Shown: piece after piece, positions 1-16,300 of the stretch
Position numbering within the stretch: position 1 is the stretch's first letter
Layout: each line of letters begins with the position of its first letter
Source of the DNA: Anarhynchus alexandrinus
Lineage: Eukaryota; Chordata; Aves; Charadriiformes; Charadriidae
DNA: 64,000 nt
Direction of reading: 5' to 3'
NCBI GenBank assembly: GCA_008711295.1
Contig: VUYV01000213.1
Location: 1,361,644-1,425,643, forward strand
Notes under the pieces: generated by a model
What the model saw: the letters and a program-made list of their open reading frames with translations, nothing else
What the model was told of the DNA's origin: nothing
Database searches by the model: none
Position numbers and translations under genes: made by a program

Positions 1-921
1 TAATAATCATATAAAAGCAATACTTTAAAACTTAGTGTTTGCTAATAGATCTAGAATAGTTTACTACAAATCCACACCACCCTGTAAATACCCCCTTTAT
101 TAACAAAGTCAAGTGCCAAATCACTACAGGGTCCAAAAATATCTGAAAAAAGAAATATCACCAATTGTTTACCTTTGTCTAGACTTTGCAAGAGTAATCA
201 TTTTCAGATAAATCCAACAATGTGCAAAAGTTCCCAACATCACATGTTAGGAATAACAAGTGCTACTAAGAGATTCTGCTGAAATCAAATCAGAAAACAA
301 AACAGCAAAGTCAAGCCTCATACCTCAAGCAGTCACAGTGAAGATCCTGAACGATCTTACAGTTTCCTGCATGAAGCAGTTTCTTCCCCTCTACAAGTTG
401 TGATAACTAAGTTTTGCCTTCCACCTCAGTGATACTAGGTAAAGATACACTGACATTAGAAAAAAGATGGTTTCATTGCTGCTTAACAATATCTTCAGAC
501 CTACCACTTAATATAAATTTGCTTAAATAGTCAGATAAATACTTTCCTTTTTGTCAGCCTTCTTTGGCCACATGTACCATTCTGCTAATGATGAACACTT
601 CATTCAGAAAGTGCTTCCTGTGAAAACTGCTTCAAATAAATGAGTTAACCTTGCAAAATCTAGCTTCCCACATCACATAAATTTGTCAACCCTGCATTAT
701 GCAGTCCCATATTTACAAAATACTTAGAAACTTTACATCTGTCTTTAACCTTACAAAAAGTGCAATTCTCTTACCCCAAGTTACGGGGCAACAACATTCT
801 TCATAAATTCTACAGAATAGCAGCCTACAATAAGCAAATAAGGTGCTTAGCTTATGCCCAGGATCTAACTGGTTAAGTACCACCAGGAAGTACGTTTTGT
901 ACAGGCAGACTCTGCTCCAAT
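1..921 (-). other. ZNF367: ZNF367 3' UTR and flanking sequence
   Basis: AT-rich non-coding sequence directly downstream of the ZNF367 stop. No other gene is seen. The UTR could end near the AATAAA described at 96-101 or run past the window edge. Confidence 0.6.
96..101 (-). terminator. Candidate ZNF367 poly(A) signal
   Basis: TTTATT on the plus strand reads AATAAA on the minus strand, about 820 nt after the stop. It is the only canonical hexamer I noticed between the stop and the window edge. Its use is unproven. Confidence 0.4.
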
Positions 922-5146
<4,225 letters not shown>

Positions 5147-5990
5147 CGCCGACCCCTCGCGGGCACCGGCGTGGAAACGGGGGTGAGGGCGCGGGGCCGC
5201 CCCGCGGCGGCTCAGCCCCGCTGTCCGAGCCCGCCTGCCGGGATGGGGGTGTGGAGAGGCACGGAGGTCCCGCGGCCGCCGCCACCTGTCGCCGCCCGGG
5301 CCCGCCTTAGTCGCTCATCGCCGGGGACGGCGGCTCCCGGCAGGGTCTCGGTGCCTCCCTCCCTCCGCGGCCACCCCCGAGCGGATCCGCAAAGTCAGCG
5401 GCGGCCCCCGGCCATAGCAACGGCCCGAGTGATGCAGCCGCCGCCTCCCCGCACCTTTCCGAAGCGGCGCCGGCCCCGCTGGCAGCCCCGGTCCCGGCGA
5501 TGCCCGAGGAGAAGCCGCCTCCGCCGCGACCCCTCCGCGCCCACAACTCGGGCCAAGCCCCAGATTTTCCCGCGTTACATTTCGCGCCTGGGCGTAACCA
5601 ATCACCCAACCCGGCGCCGGCGTCACGGAGCGGCGGTTCCCGCCGACCAACCGCTAGGCGGGCCACGCCCCCCAGGGGGCGGGGTCCGAGCGGGACGCGG
5701 CTTCGCTTCTGCCACCCTATTGGACAGCCGCCCACCTCACCGGCAGAATTCGAAACTGAGCGGGCTCGCGGGCCGCCCCGCCCCGCCGCGGCGCGCTGCT
5801 TCGGAGGAGGCGCTGATTGGCCCGCCGCGGCGGGAGGGGTGGGGGGAGGAGGTGGGGCTTGCCTGCCCCTCCCCCCCCCCCGGGTCAGTCTCAGCGCGCG
5901 CTGGCGGTGGTGGGGCCGCCTGGGCCAATCGCCGCTGCGGCGTTCGGCTCGCGGCGCCGCGCGTCATGCGCGCGGTTTAAAGGCGTCGCC
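5147..5990 (-). promoter_or_regulatory. ZNF367: ZNF367 5' UTR and CpG-island promoter
   Basis: Very GC- and CpG-rich sequence directly upstream of the ZNF367 start. E2F-like sites are TTTTCCCGCG (5565-5574), TTTCGCGCC (5580-5588) and TTCCCGCC (5637-5644). CCAAT boxes lie at 5598-5602 and 5925-5929 (plus strand) and 5719-5723 and 5816-5820 (as ATTGG). A TTTAAA element at 5976-5981 resembles a CHR site. The combination suggests cell-cycle regulation. The transcription start is not visible in sequence alone. Confidence 0.75.
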
Positions 5991-6620
5991 TGCCGGGGCA
6001 GCGCCGCCCGCCGCGGCGGCGGGATCTGGCAGCGACTTCGGTTTCCTGCGGCGGGGGAAGCCCTCCCCCTCCCCCGCCGCCTCTCTGCCTGTAACTCAGG
6101 GCAGGGCGGGCTCCCCCGTGAGGCGCCGCTGTGGAGGCGGCGGCGCGGCCGTTACGGCGGTTGCGGGGGAGGCGCGTGGAGGGATGCCGCTTTCCCTCAG
6201 CGGTGTCCCCCCCGGTCCCCGCGGTGGTTAGCGGCGCGGGGCCGGGGCTGCGCGCTCCCCCCCCCCCCTTCCCCCCGCCCGGCGGGCGTCCGGCTGTCCC
6301 GCCAAGGCGGCCCGGCCGGCACCGCCGCCCCGTTGCCGTAGAGCGACGGGCCAGAAGCGTGTAGGGGATGTGCCAAACGGCACAGGCGAATATGGTGTCT
6401 GTGATACCGAAGTGGTATCTTGACGGCCAGGTGCCCGGCCGCCGCCCCGTGGCAGTGAGACCCAGTGTCTCGTTCCGCGGCCTCTTGGCGCCAACCGCCG
6501 CAGGCAGGGAGGCTGCGGGCCCGCCGGGCTGCGGGGCTGCCGCGGCCGCGGGAAACGGGGGGTTTGCGTCGGCCTTAGCTCCCCTGTGTGAGAGGTACGC
6601 GGCCGGTCTGTGAAAGATTT
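5991..6620. other. Distal part of ZNF367 CpG island
   Basis: GC-rich, CpG-dense sequence fading into AT-rich DNA near 6620, with a long C run at about 6256-6268. Open frames here run on both strands and in several phases, as expected of GC-rich DNA with few stops. I see no recognisable protein. Confidence 0.6.
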
Positions 6621-9600
6621 GCTGGTAGCAAGGAACGATTTGGAAATATGGTGGCATACCCTGATCTGGCTTTGGCGGGTAAAAACATGAAACGGGTCAT
6701 ACCTTCAGTTTGTACACCTGCACAGAGCCACTCTGCCTCATCTACTGAATCCTTTAGAACTAAAAAGGCTTTAGCTTTATCAGATACAGGAGTAGGGTTT
6801 TTTTTATTTTTTTCTGGTTTTCCGTGTTTTTTAAAGCAGGAGCGCATTTCTTGGCACTTGGCGTGGGCCTTTTGTGCTGAAGCTAACTAGTAGCATTACA
6901 TTAACGTGCCACTTTTGCCTCATTTTCTTACCATCACAGTGAATTTTACTGATTAGTTACAGGTTGTGGAATAAGTAACTCGCATTTCTTACATTAATAG
7001 CTAAATTTTGAGACAAATACCAAGAGCACAGAGAAGCCATGAAGCTGTAAAAACTGAAGGGTTTTTTCCCTGTTCTGCTTTTTTCACTGCAGTTTATATG
7101 CTGTAGAATGCTGCCTTGTAAGAGTGTTTGCAACCATCACTGCTGACAGGAAAGTGCAAGGGACAGGAAATTTGCAGTGTATGACTACTAACTAACCCCC
7201 CTCTGGATAAGGGGAAACTCCTACCAGTTCTTCCAATGTAGAGACTGTAGTACCGGACTGCAGGATTCAGTTTCCACCCAGAGAGAAGCAGCCCTTTCAT
7301 TATGAATTACAGTTCAGTTTGTCACAACTATCCTTTTGAACTAACTAAAAAACCCCTAAATTTTGCTTAGGTAAATTCTTGTTCATAAAAATGATAACTC
7401 AGCTTCTCAAAGTCGGTGTTTATGTGTCAAAGTCCTACCACTACTATGCGAGGTCAGCCTGTAACTTTTGTTTCCAAAATGAGCACATAGGTTTACAGAT
7501 GCTTAGATCAGACCCACTTAAAAAGCTTCAGCCCTTAAAAATAACCCATGGAAGAAAGTTCCGGTAAGAGAACAATGTTGTAGAGAAGTGGTAATACAGA
7601 AAGAAATGTTAAAAGTCTTAATTGGAGAAAAAAATGACTTGTGTTAAAATAATTGCATCCCAAAACCAAACTGTGAATACCCTTCGTAACTTTCCAAAAC
7701 TACACAATGGATGTTCAAGCAGTACATGTAGCTGCTGAGGAACTCCAGTGACTGATGGAATTAATGTTATGATTTGGTACATAAAATTGTAGATATTGTG
7801 AACGGTGCGACGTATTGCAAGTGACTGGATACCTCCATACTTACCCTATGCCACCTCAGTGCATGCATTAAATTTTGTAATGACATTCAAGGGCCTGGCA
7901 GCAGATTGACTTCTTTACATGGATCTTGTAAATTTTCCTAATGCCAAATAATAGATCTTTGTTAAGGGAGGCAGCATGAAAGAAGGAAGAGGTGAGCTGA
8001 TGCCACTTCTGATATTTTGACTGCTCTAAACAATAGTGTTTCATGTAGTAATAACAATGACCGAAAAGAGAGAAGTGATCTGTCTGTCCAGATCCTGCTA
8101 CTGGAAGAGGAAACATGCACAGCCCTAAGGGGCTTAAAACACACTGCTTTTCAGTACATACAGTCATATGTATTAAACTAATAGTTCATGTTACATTATG
8201 TAAAAACAGTTCTGAAGTAATGATCTGAGCTATTGTATCTTAACAATATTTAATGTTTGCTCTTAATAGTATTTTGATGCTATGCTGCTAGCTTAATGTA
8301 TAAAAGCATTAATATTTTAGTGTTAATATAGAAACAAGAAAAAGTTCTCTCTGAGAGGTAAATGACCAACACAGTGAAATATTATACAACCTACAATCAG
8401 ATAAAATCCTACTTATTATTACAACAAAGCATACCATACACAGCATAATACAGAAATAGTGCAAGGATAGAGAGCACGAATTCAATAGAAAATAAGGAAA
8501 AAGTACCCATGTTCTATCCAGCTAGTTCGACTCAAGGACATCACAATTCAGGAGTTTGAGGATAATAAACTCAGAAATAAAGAGTAGAACAACTAACTCT
8601 CTGAGGTGGGTAAATCCTACATTTCTCAAACTGAAACAGAACACAAATACATGATAAATGAAGAGGAAAGAAGGTACTTTGTCTCTCTGAAGCGTGGTTC
8701 GACCATTTCTAGTGATATTCCAAAGTTCAAACCAGAAGACTTTGAGACAGTGATGGCCTTTAGGTAGATAATAGCAAATACTTAACCACACTGCAAGTAA
8801 CTTTATTGTATGTTGTAATATGGATTTATATAATAACTTAAAAATAGTTATCCTTTATCAAAGTGTTTATTATTGCATTTCCCAATTTTTGCTTTATATC
8901 AAATAGATATATCAAGCCAATAAAATTGCTTATATTTATAGTTCACTTGAGGCCAAATACTGAATATTCCAGAGGGAAGGAAACAGAATGAGGTGAGCGT
9001 GCACATAACAAAGATAAATTCCCGTCTCTTCCTGTGAAGGTGATGGAAGAATAGTACTTACCATAAGCAAGTCCATCTTCATTGACGTAGCTCTTTACTG
9101 CTCAGCTTAAAACTTCATGTAGTCAATTGAGTTCAGTAGAATCACATTGCTGGAAAAATGTATGTGATGGCTAGATCCACTACATGACACAGTGTTACCC
9201 CCTCTACCTGTTCAGGTGCCCTGCCCCAGAATGGGACCTTGAACCCTGTGGTGGGTTCGGGATGTCTCTACTCCAGGCAGGGCAGATTTAGGCACTAGAA
9301 AATGAGATGCATGTCAGAGGATGAGGGAGCGGCTGTAGGAAAGGTCAAGGACAGGATGCCCCTTTCTGGTGATATCAATGCTTAGCTGTAAAGGTCAGAG
9401 GAACATCAGCCTCCATTTGCAATTCCCTCTCCCCTGTAATTAGGCACCTTTGGCCTTAAAAAAAAACCCCAAAAAACAACAAGGTGTCTGTTGGTAAAGA
9501 TGTGATATTCCTTCTCTATACCTGCTTGGAAAGCTTGTGTAGGGTGGCCGTTCTGCACATGTGAAAAATCCACTTGCAGAGAGAACCTGGATGGAGGAGC

Positions 9601-12000
9601 AACTTTGGCAGGCAGCCCTCATCATGAATGAAATAAGATGAGTAGTCCGGTGTCAGAAAGGTTAGGCACCTGTGCTCAGCACTGCAAATGTGAGATTCGG
9701 GCCACACCAAATCCATCACTGTTACTTATTCAGTGTAAAAATCCAAGCAGAACGTTTGTTTTCATGTCAACAGTAAAATTCAGTCTTTCTTTGTCCATGT
9801 CTTGTTTGTGTAAGTACGTAACTTGACAATCATGCACTGATTGCACATAGTGAAAAGCTGCAAATTAAGAAATTACATTATTTTAATCTGTCATGCAAGA
9901 CACTTAATCAGTTTGGAGTTTGAAATCTGTATTAGAGAAATTTTATTTTGATTGATAATTCAGAGGATCAGAAAACTAAGAACTTTCTGTAAAGCTTTGA
10001 ATTCATTTTAGAAAACAGAATTATGCAAAGACAAGATATAACTAGTGCTAGTTTTGCTATCATGGTGGAATCCCTCTGAGAAGTTATACTTTTTTTTTTT
10101 TTAATCTCTTTTGAGTCTGTGAAAACAGAGCCAGATTCCACAAAACACCAAATCTCTAATCTTACTGTTGAAATATTTCTGAATTCATTGCATTCTTCCC
10201 TCTCCAAACATACTATGACCTTCAAGATGCCTACTGCAGCTGCAAGCGCATTGTCTCTACAGTCAATAATTACTCCCTTTTGCCTGCTATCTTTCATACA
10301 CAGCATAACTTCAGGAGGCTTTGACTCAAGCTTGTAGAACGTTTTAAATTAAATTAAGTTTCAAAAATTTCTATAAAGCTTCCTGGATACAGTCTTTGTT
10401 GAGGAAATCTAGCGTGGATGCTGTGATTGATACCAAAATGCTCTACAAAGGCCTGCAAAAGATTTGGTGGTTCTTCTGTTGATGTGTTGCGGTAGTGTGG
10501 TGGTGTTAATGTGTTTCACCAGAACAGAAAATGACAAAGTAGCTTTCCAATTCCTTCTTTTCAATGGAAATACATGTAGTTTCATCTTTCTACAAAATAA
10601 AGCAACTATTCAGAGGCAAGCACAGTTGATCTAGATAAACATTTCTTATATGGTGTTTTATTACTGTATCATCATATTCATGGAAATATCTTCAGAAATT
10701 TTTATTTTGTTTTTCATTATGGCTAGCTATTTTTTACAATGTAAGAGCTGTGTAGAAATAATGTTAATACATTCTGTTTGCTGAGTTAGAGTTTCCTGCT
10801 TCGATTTGAAGCATGTCAGAGCCTAAGAGATCCGACTTGACTTCCAGGATTTTGTAAAGCTGTTTGTGAGCAGATAATCACCCTAACTTAGTTGCTGTCA
10901 TTATTTCCATTGATGCAAAACTGTTTGTGATGTCTTGAATGTGGATGAAGCTAGAAAGGGCGCAGTCTAATGAAATTAGTTTTATTCTGTAGCAAGCATG
11001 CCTTGCATAAGTGGGTCTGTGTGAAAGCTAGGAGAGATGCACTGATTATGTTCAGGGCTTGGAGTAACATGTAGAGGATGCACCACATTTTGTTTTACGA
11101 TCTTGTGCCTCGACCTATCTGCACTCCGAGATGGAGGGAGGAGGTGGTTGTTATGCTGCCAGCACTGCCTCTAATCCCGCTTTTTGAAGCACAGCAGGGA
11201 GTCTGTTTTAGTTTCAAGGTCCTGTACTAAGCAGAAGATTAATTTCAAAGCAGGGTGGGATGTACAGTGAAGTTGTGTAACAAAGCGTTAGTTTCCCATC
11301 AGGGATCAGGATAAAAACATAGCCTTATCACAGAAATCACCACTGCAGTTGCCATTCTTTCGGTGATTGTGTCTGAAGGGCTGAGATTTTTACAGCACGT
11401 GTTTGTGGTTACTTGTTGTTTTGCCTGCACAGTTGCCTGTCCCCTGTGAATGAACCCTGTTGGGTCTCCATGAGCATTTGCACTGCTGGTCATATTTATT
11501 AACTTCAGAGAGAGTAAAAGGACTTGCAGCTCGCTCCAGGCTGTGACCCACATGGCTCCTAAAGTCACAGGGGTGGCTGCACATAGAGTCTCACACCACA
11601 GAGGCTTCATGACAGCTGAGGAGCTCTGTTCACTGGTTTTGCTGGACAGAGCAGCTCTCCAGGTTAACCTGTGAAACCTGCACCTCTCGCTCTAGTGCTG
11701 TGTTTGTACACTGTTGGAAGCGTTACTGCGAGTGCTGGTGGAGTTCTGCTGATGTAGTGAACACCACCGCAGTCTTAAGCAGAAAGGGGCAATTCAGAAA
11801 CTTTGTGGGAATAACCGGATAGTTTATGCAAGTGTGCTGGCCACCCAAAGCGGAGTTGCCCTTGGAGCTCCCAGTCCAGCGTGCTCCATCTTTCATTAAA
11901 GTCACTCGTTGGTGGACGTGGATTGTATTTAAAGACCCGTGGTGACACAGTTATGTGATGACATCAGAGTATAAACTCTTTCTAAATAGTCTACCCAGAC
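6621..12000. other. Intergenic region, no gene recognised
   Basis: AT-rich single-copy-looking DNA between the ZNF367 and HABP4 CpG islands. Only short unconvincing open frames are present. No tRNA, known repeat or exon was recognised. Confidence 0.6.
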
Positions 12001-12660
12001 ATGCATACTGTAAAGAAATATGGAATATTAGTGGTTCAGTTTAAATAAAATTAGTCACTTAGTGCTAGGCCGCATTCATGTACTGCTTATATAGCACTCG
12101 CCCAGCGTCGGTAGCTGAAGCTGCTGAAGCCTTAGGCGGTGAGCTGCAAGCTCTCACCTAGATAAGCGGAACTTGTTTTGAACTTCGGCTTCGTTACCTA
12201 AAAGAAGAGCCTGAGGCCGGTACAAACCGTCAGGTACGGACCCCGCCAGCGGAGGCGCAGCGCCAGAAGGTGGGCGCAGTTAACAGCACCCCCCGGACAC
12301 AGAGCTAGAATCCAATTGGGAATGGGACTATCCCAGACCACAGATCACCGTCGGACGTGAAGAACGCGTGAGGGGATGGACGGACGGTAACGGGTGTCGT
12401 TGCCCGGGCATTTCTTGGATGCGGGCCCCCCTCCGGAGGCACCGGCCTGGGCTGTCCTCGCTGCTGGACCACTCCAAACAATTATTTTTATTTTGTTTTT
12501 TTTTTTTCATTTGGATTATCGCCTGAGGCTCTGCTACGGGGGAACCCGGGCCGAAGGAACTACTTTAACACGTACAAATAAAACCGCTGGGCGCACGCAG
12601 TGCCGCGGCCGGCGGGAGCGGCTCTTGAATAATGCATAGCTCATGATTAATTAATCGGGC
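12001..12660. promoter_or_regulatory. Upstream shore of HABP4 CpG island
   Basis: GC content rises through this stretch. It ends in an AT-rich insert (about 12627-12656) containing ATGCAT and the palindrome GATTAATTAATC (12645-12656). The role is unknown, but homeodomain or POU-type binding is plausible. Confidence 0.4.
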
Positions 12661-13067
12661 CGAACGCCCCGAGCAGCACACCGCATTGGTCAGGGGGTCA
12701 TTATTGACTGCTGTCGCTGCACGCTAATTGGCAGTGGCCGCCCTCCAGGGGCGGGGCGGAGCTTAAAGCCGGGATTGGTTGCTCGCGCCTGCCATTATTT
12801 GTTATTGGTCGCGCCTGTTGGCGGTGGGTGGGTTCGGTGGCGTTGATAGGTTGGAGGCTGCGGGGCTGTGGCCAGCTGCCGAGCTTCATTGGCTGCCGCT
12901 GCTCGGCGAAGGGCGGGGCGCCGGCAGTGTCCGTGGCGGCAGTGTCCGTGGCGGCAGTGTCCGTGGCGGCAGTGTCCGTGGCGTTCTCCCGCGGGCGCGT
13001 TGGTACAGTTCGGCGACAGCGGCCGCCGCGCTGAGAGCGCGGGGCCGGGAGGGTTACGCGTGAGGCG
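12661..13067 (+). promoter_or_regulatory. HABP4: HABP4 core promoter and 5' UTR with CCAAT-box array
   Basis: CpG-rich sequence directly upstream of the HABP4 start. Five inverted CCAAT boxes (ATTGG), all in one orientation, start at 12685, 12727, 12774, 12804 and 12888. GC boxes lie at 12748-12757 and 12911-12920. No TATA box is seen. NF-Y and Sp-type control is inferred. A 15-bp tandem repeat lies between the array and the start codon. Confidence 0.75.
12923..12982 (+). repeat. 15-bp minisatellite, four perfect copies
   Basis: The unit GGCAGTGTCCGTGGC is repeated four times without mismatch. The array ends 85 bp before the first HABP4 ATG, so it probably lies in the 5' UTR or at the transcription start. 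Confidence 0.97.
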
Positions 13068-13371
13068 ATGATGAAGGGGACGGTGGGCAGCCCGGTGGCT
13101 GCCGTCATGCAGGAGAGCTTCGGTTGCACGGTCGCCAACCGCTTCTACCAGCTCCTGGACGACGAGTCGGACCCCTTCGACGTCCTGCGCGAGACCGAGC
13201 GCAGCCAGCAGCAGCGCACGAAGCGCGACAAGGCGGTGGCGGCTGCGGTGGCGGCTGCGTCCGGCAGGAGAGCCGGTCCCGGCGGGAGGGCGGGCGGCGG
13301 AAAGAGGGAGTCCCAGAAGGAGCGCAAGCAAACCGGCGGTCCCCCGGCGCCCGGGAGCCCGCTGCAGCCCG
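13068..13371 (+). CDS. HABP4: HABP4 coding exon 1
   Basis: This exon encodes the N-terminal HABP4/SERBP1-type domain, a Gly/Ala/Arg-rich stretch and RESQKERK. The donor is CAGCCCG|GTACGC. It starts with ATGATG, and the downstream ATG aligns with the human start. Confidence 0.92.
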
Positions 13372-16300
13372 GTACGCCGGCGGCGCCGCCGCCTCAGCGG
13401 GGCGAGGCGGGAGAGTGGCGGCGCCTCAGCGGGCGGCGCGGGGGAGGCGGCCGGTGTTCTGAGGAGTGAGGTCCCGGCGGGCGGTGCTGGTGCCCGTGGC
13501 GGTGCGGGCAGCGCGGCGTGGCTCGCCGCTGGCTGCGCGGTTGCCCTCCCCGTTGGCAGCCGTGGCGTGGAGGTCGGTGGCGGGGCGAAGGCAGGGCTGA
13601 GGGGACCCGGTGGGTGGTGTTTGTGCCGTTGTGAGCGCGTGCCCCAAAGCCCCCTTGGGGACACGAGCGACAAGCGGAGCCCTACTGCGGGTGGCCGTAT
13701 GCGGGCAGCCTCCCCGGGCGGCCTGGCGGAGCTCCCCCGGCCTACGGGAGGGTTCTGAAGGGGAAAACGGGCCTGTGGGCGTGCGGGTGAAAACTTCAGA
13801 AATAGTCCCGAGAGGTGAATGGAGGAGCAGTGACTCCTCCGCTGCAGCATCGGTGGCTGTCGTGCCGGTTTAGCATCCCTGCGGGTGCGTTTCGTGGCTT
13901 GTCGCCCTGGCTGTTCCCCTTTCGTGTTTGATGCTTCCAGGCTTGTTTTCTCGCTTCGCGTGAGTTTTCTGGCACTTCAGCTTCTCCAGGGTTAAAACCG
14001 GTTGGGGGAACTGTACTTCGTTGGCCTTAAGCTTCCATCGATGCCCAAAACTTTGAATAAAACTTACTTCCTGGGTGAACTCTTTGGCGCGGTGTTCAGA
14101 AATGGTCTGAGCTGTTTGTCAGCTGCGAGGTTTTGATGTGAAATGTTGCTTGGGGGAATAGGGAGCCAGTCGGCTTTTATATGGGAACGTCTGGCACAGT
14201 CCTGTCTGCGGCTGAAGGCTTTGCTGGGCTACAGCTCCTTGCATTTGGAGGCATTTTTGTGAGTGTGGTTGTATCTGAAGTATCTGAGAGCTGGCTGATG
14301 GTTTCCAAACGCTGAGAATCTCTGCACAGAAGATTCTGGGTTTACCCTCTTGAGTTGTTGTAATTCCCATTCTGCTGTAGTGAGCAATGAAGCTTAACAC
14401 ATTAACTATTCTTAAGATACTAGTTTCTTCCTGTACTAAAAGCTCCTGTTAAATTCACAGCAGCCAAACCGTGTGTTTTAATAACCTAGAAAAAAGTGTG
14501 GCTTTGAATTAGGGTTATTGCTCCATCAAGTGGTTGCCAGTGCTGCCGATTCTGTTGCTTAGACTTACAGCCTTACCCTGCTCCCACAGTGATTATTTGA
14601 CCTTGTGGAGCTGGGAATCTTTCAATGCCAAATACGCACTAGTTAATGAGCATCTTTGTAGAGGATGATCTTAATAAATTGTCACTGTTCCTTTGGACAG
14701 TTGTGTGAAACTCATCTTTTGAGATTCCTCTGCGGTTGTTATGTGACTTTGTCAGAGGTCTCTGCCTGTGAGACCAACACTCACACTAGTAACAGGCTTG
14801 TTTTATTTAAAGGATACTTTGCTGCAGTTATCAACAGAAGGCAAAGGAGCCTGTTCAGGGAACAGCAGAGTCTCAAGTTTTGATGGAAAAGTTCTTGAAC
14901 AAGAACTGGTGGTTATCAGTAACCTACCAGGAGCGTGGAAGTATGTGAAGAGCATCCTTTACCTCCTACTTGTCTATAAGTATCTTAAGCATACAGGTTC
15001 TGAGTGTAATTCTGTGGTAATATGTAGTGACCCTGTGGAGTGTCTTTGATTATTTTCTACTACCTTGATATTAAGAAACCCAGTTTCTCATATAGAGACA
15101 TCAGGCATGTGCACCTTGCTTTAATTTCCTGCTACTTTAAAATGGAGAAAAGACTGCTGGCTTATAGTAGCCTTTGTGAGAGTGAATGAACATCTATCTT
15201 AAGAAGAGTTATTTGCTCCGAAAAATGCCGCGCTTTGTTCTTTAAAGAAAGTGGCTGTCCTGGGTTTTGTGTGTGCTGTGTATTTATGTCTCAGGCTTGT
15301 TGTGAAGTAAGAACTGTAAATGCATAGTGCTCAGGCTGCTAAACCAGGGCAGAGAGTTGAGACTTGGTCCTGTCTGCGTGCTCCTCCTTTGGATGTGCTG
15401 TCTTAGCAAGCCTGCTCTGAAGGACAGAGATCACCCTCTGACTTAGGTCAAATACCATGATGGCATAGCTGACAAATATAAAGCAAGTGGTGGGTTGGGG
15501 GAAAAAATCTAGGGTGTTTTTTTTTAAGAGTGGGGGCAGCTCTTTATTTGGGCCATACAAAGTTGATTTGGTACACAGGATTTGACCAGAAAACTTCTGG
15601 ATACAGTAAAAGATTCAGGGGCTATGAGCTTAACGGCTGAGAATGAGTAACTGTTTGAGAAGGTTCTTGTACCAGCTGAATTGGCGTAAAGCTTCTAATG
15701 ATGGATGCATTGCTAGAAGAGTGTACCTCTGTTTGGGGAAGTGAATAATATTGATTAAAATTACTAAATTGTGACACTAATGACTAAACTTGTATTTAAA
15801 AAAAAAGAAAAAACACAAAAATAACTCAAACTTACAAGATTTTTGTTTCCAGTCTTTCACAGTGATTTTTTTTCATATTTCAGGCATAACTCCCCCTAAT
15901 TTCATTTCACTGATTAGGAGTTAAACACCATAAAAAAGCATCTAGACCCATCTGAACAGCTGAATCAGATGCTGGTATTATGCTTGAAACAACAAAATTC
16001 AGTCTGTATTGTACTAGTGTTCATATAGAATCATCACAGAACAGCCCAGTTTGGAAGGGACCTTGAAGGTTTGTCTGGTCCAACCTTTCCTGGCAAATGC
16101 ACCATAGAAGAGATCATCTAGCACCCTGTCCAACCGCATCTTGAACACCTCCAGTGACGGGGACTCCACCACATTCCTGGGGAGGTTGTTCCAGTCAATG
16201 ACTGTTATTAATTTCTTTCTCATACTGAGATGAAACCTCTTCTCATGTAACTTGTACCTGTTGCCCCGTGTCTTCTTCATGTGGGTCCTTGTGAAGAGAG

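Noticed and set aside
5500..6231. Plus-strand open frame of 243 codons in the ZNF367 CpG island
   Set aside because: Composition-driven frame rich in Pro, Arg, Ala and Gly, overlapping other frames in both directions, with no similarity recognised.
13372..13469. In-frame continuation of HABP4 exon 1 past the GTACGC donor to a stop at about 13467
   Set aside because: Splicing at 13371 joins exon 2 in the right phase and restores the family sequence. Retained sequence would truncate the protein.
12795..13850. Minus-strand open frame of 351 codons over the HABP4 promoter and exon 1
   Set aside because: GC-rich shadow of HABP4 exon 1 and the minisatellite, which makes a repeated His-Gly-His-Cys pattern. 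No domain is visible.
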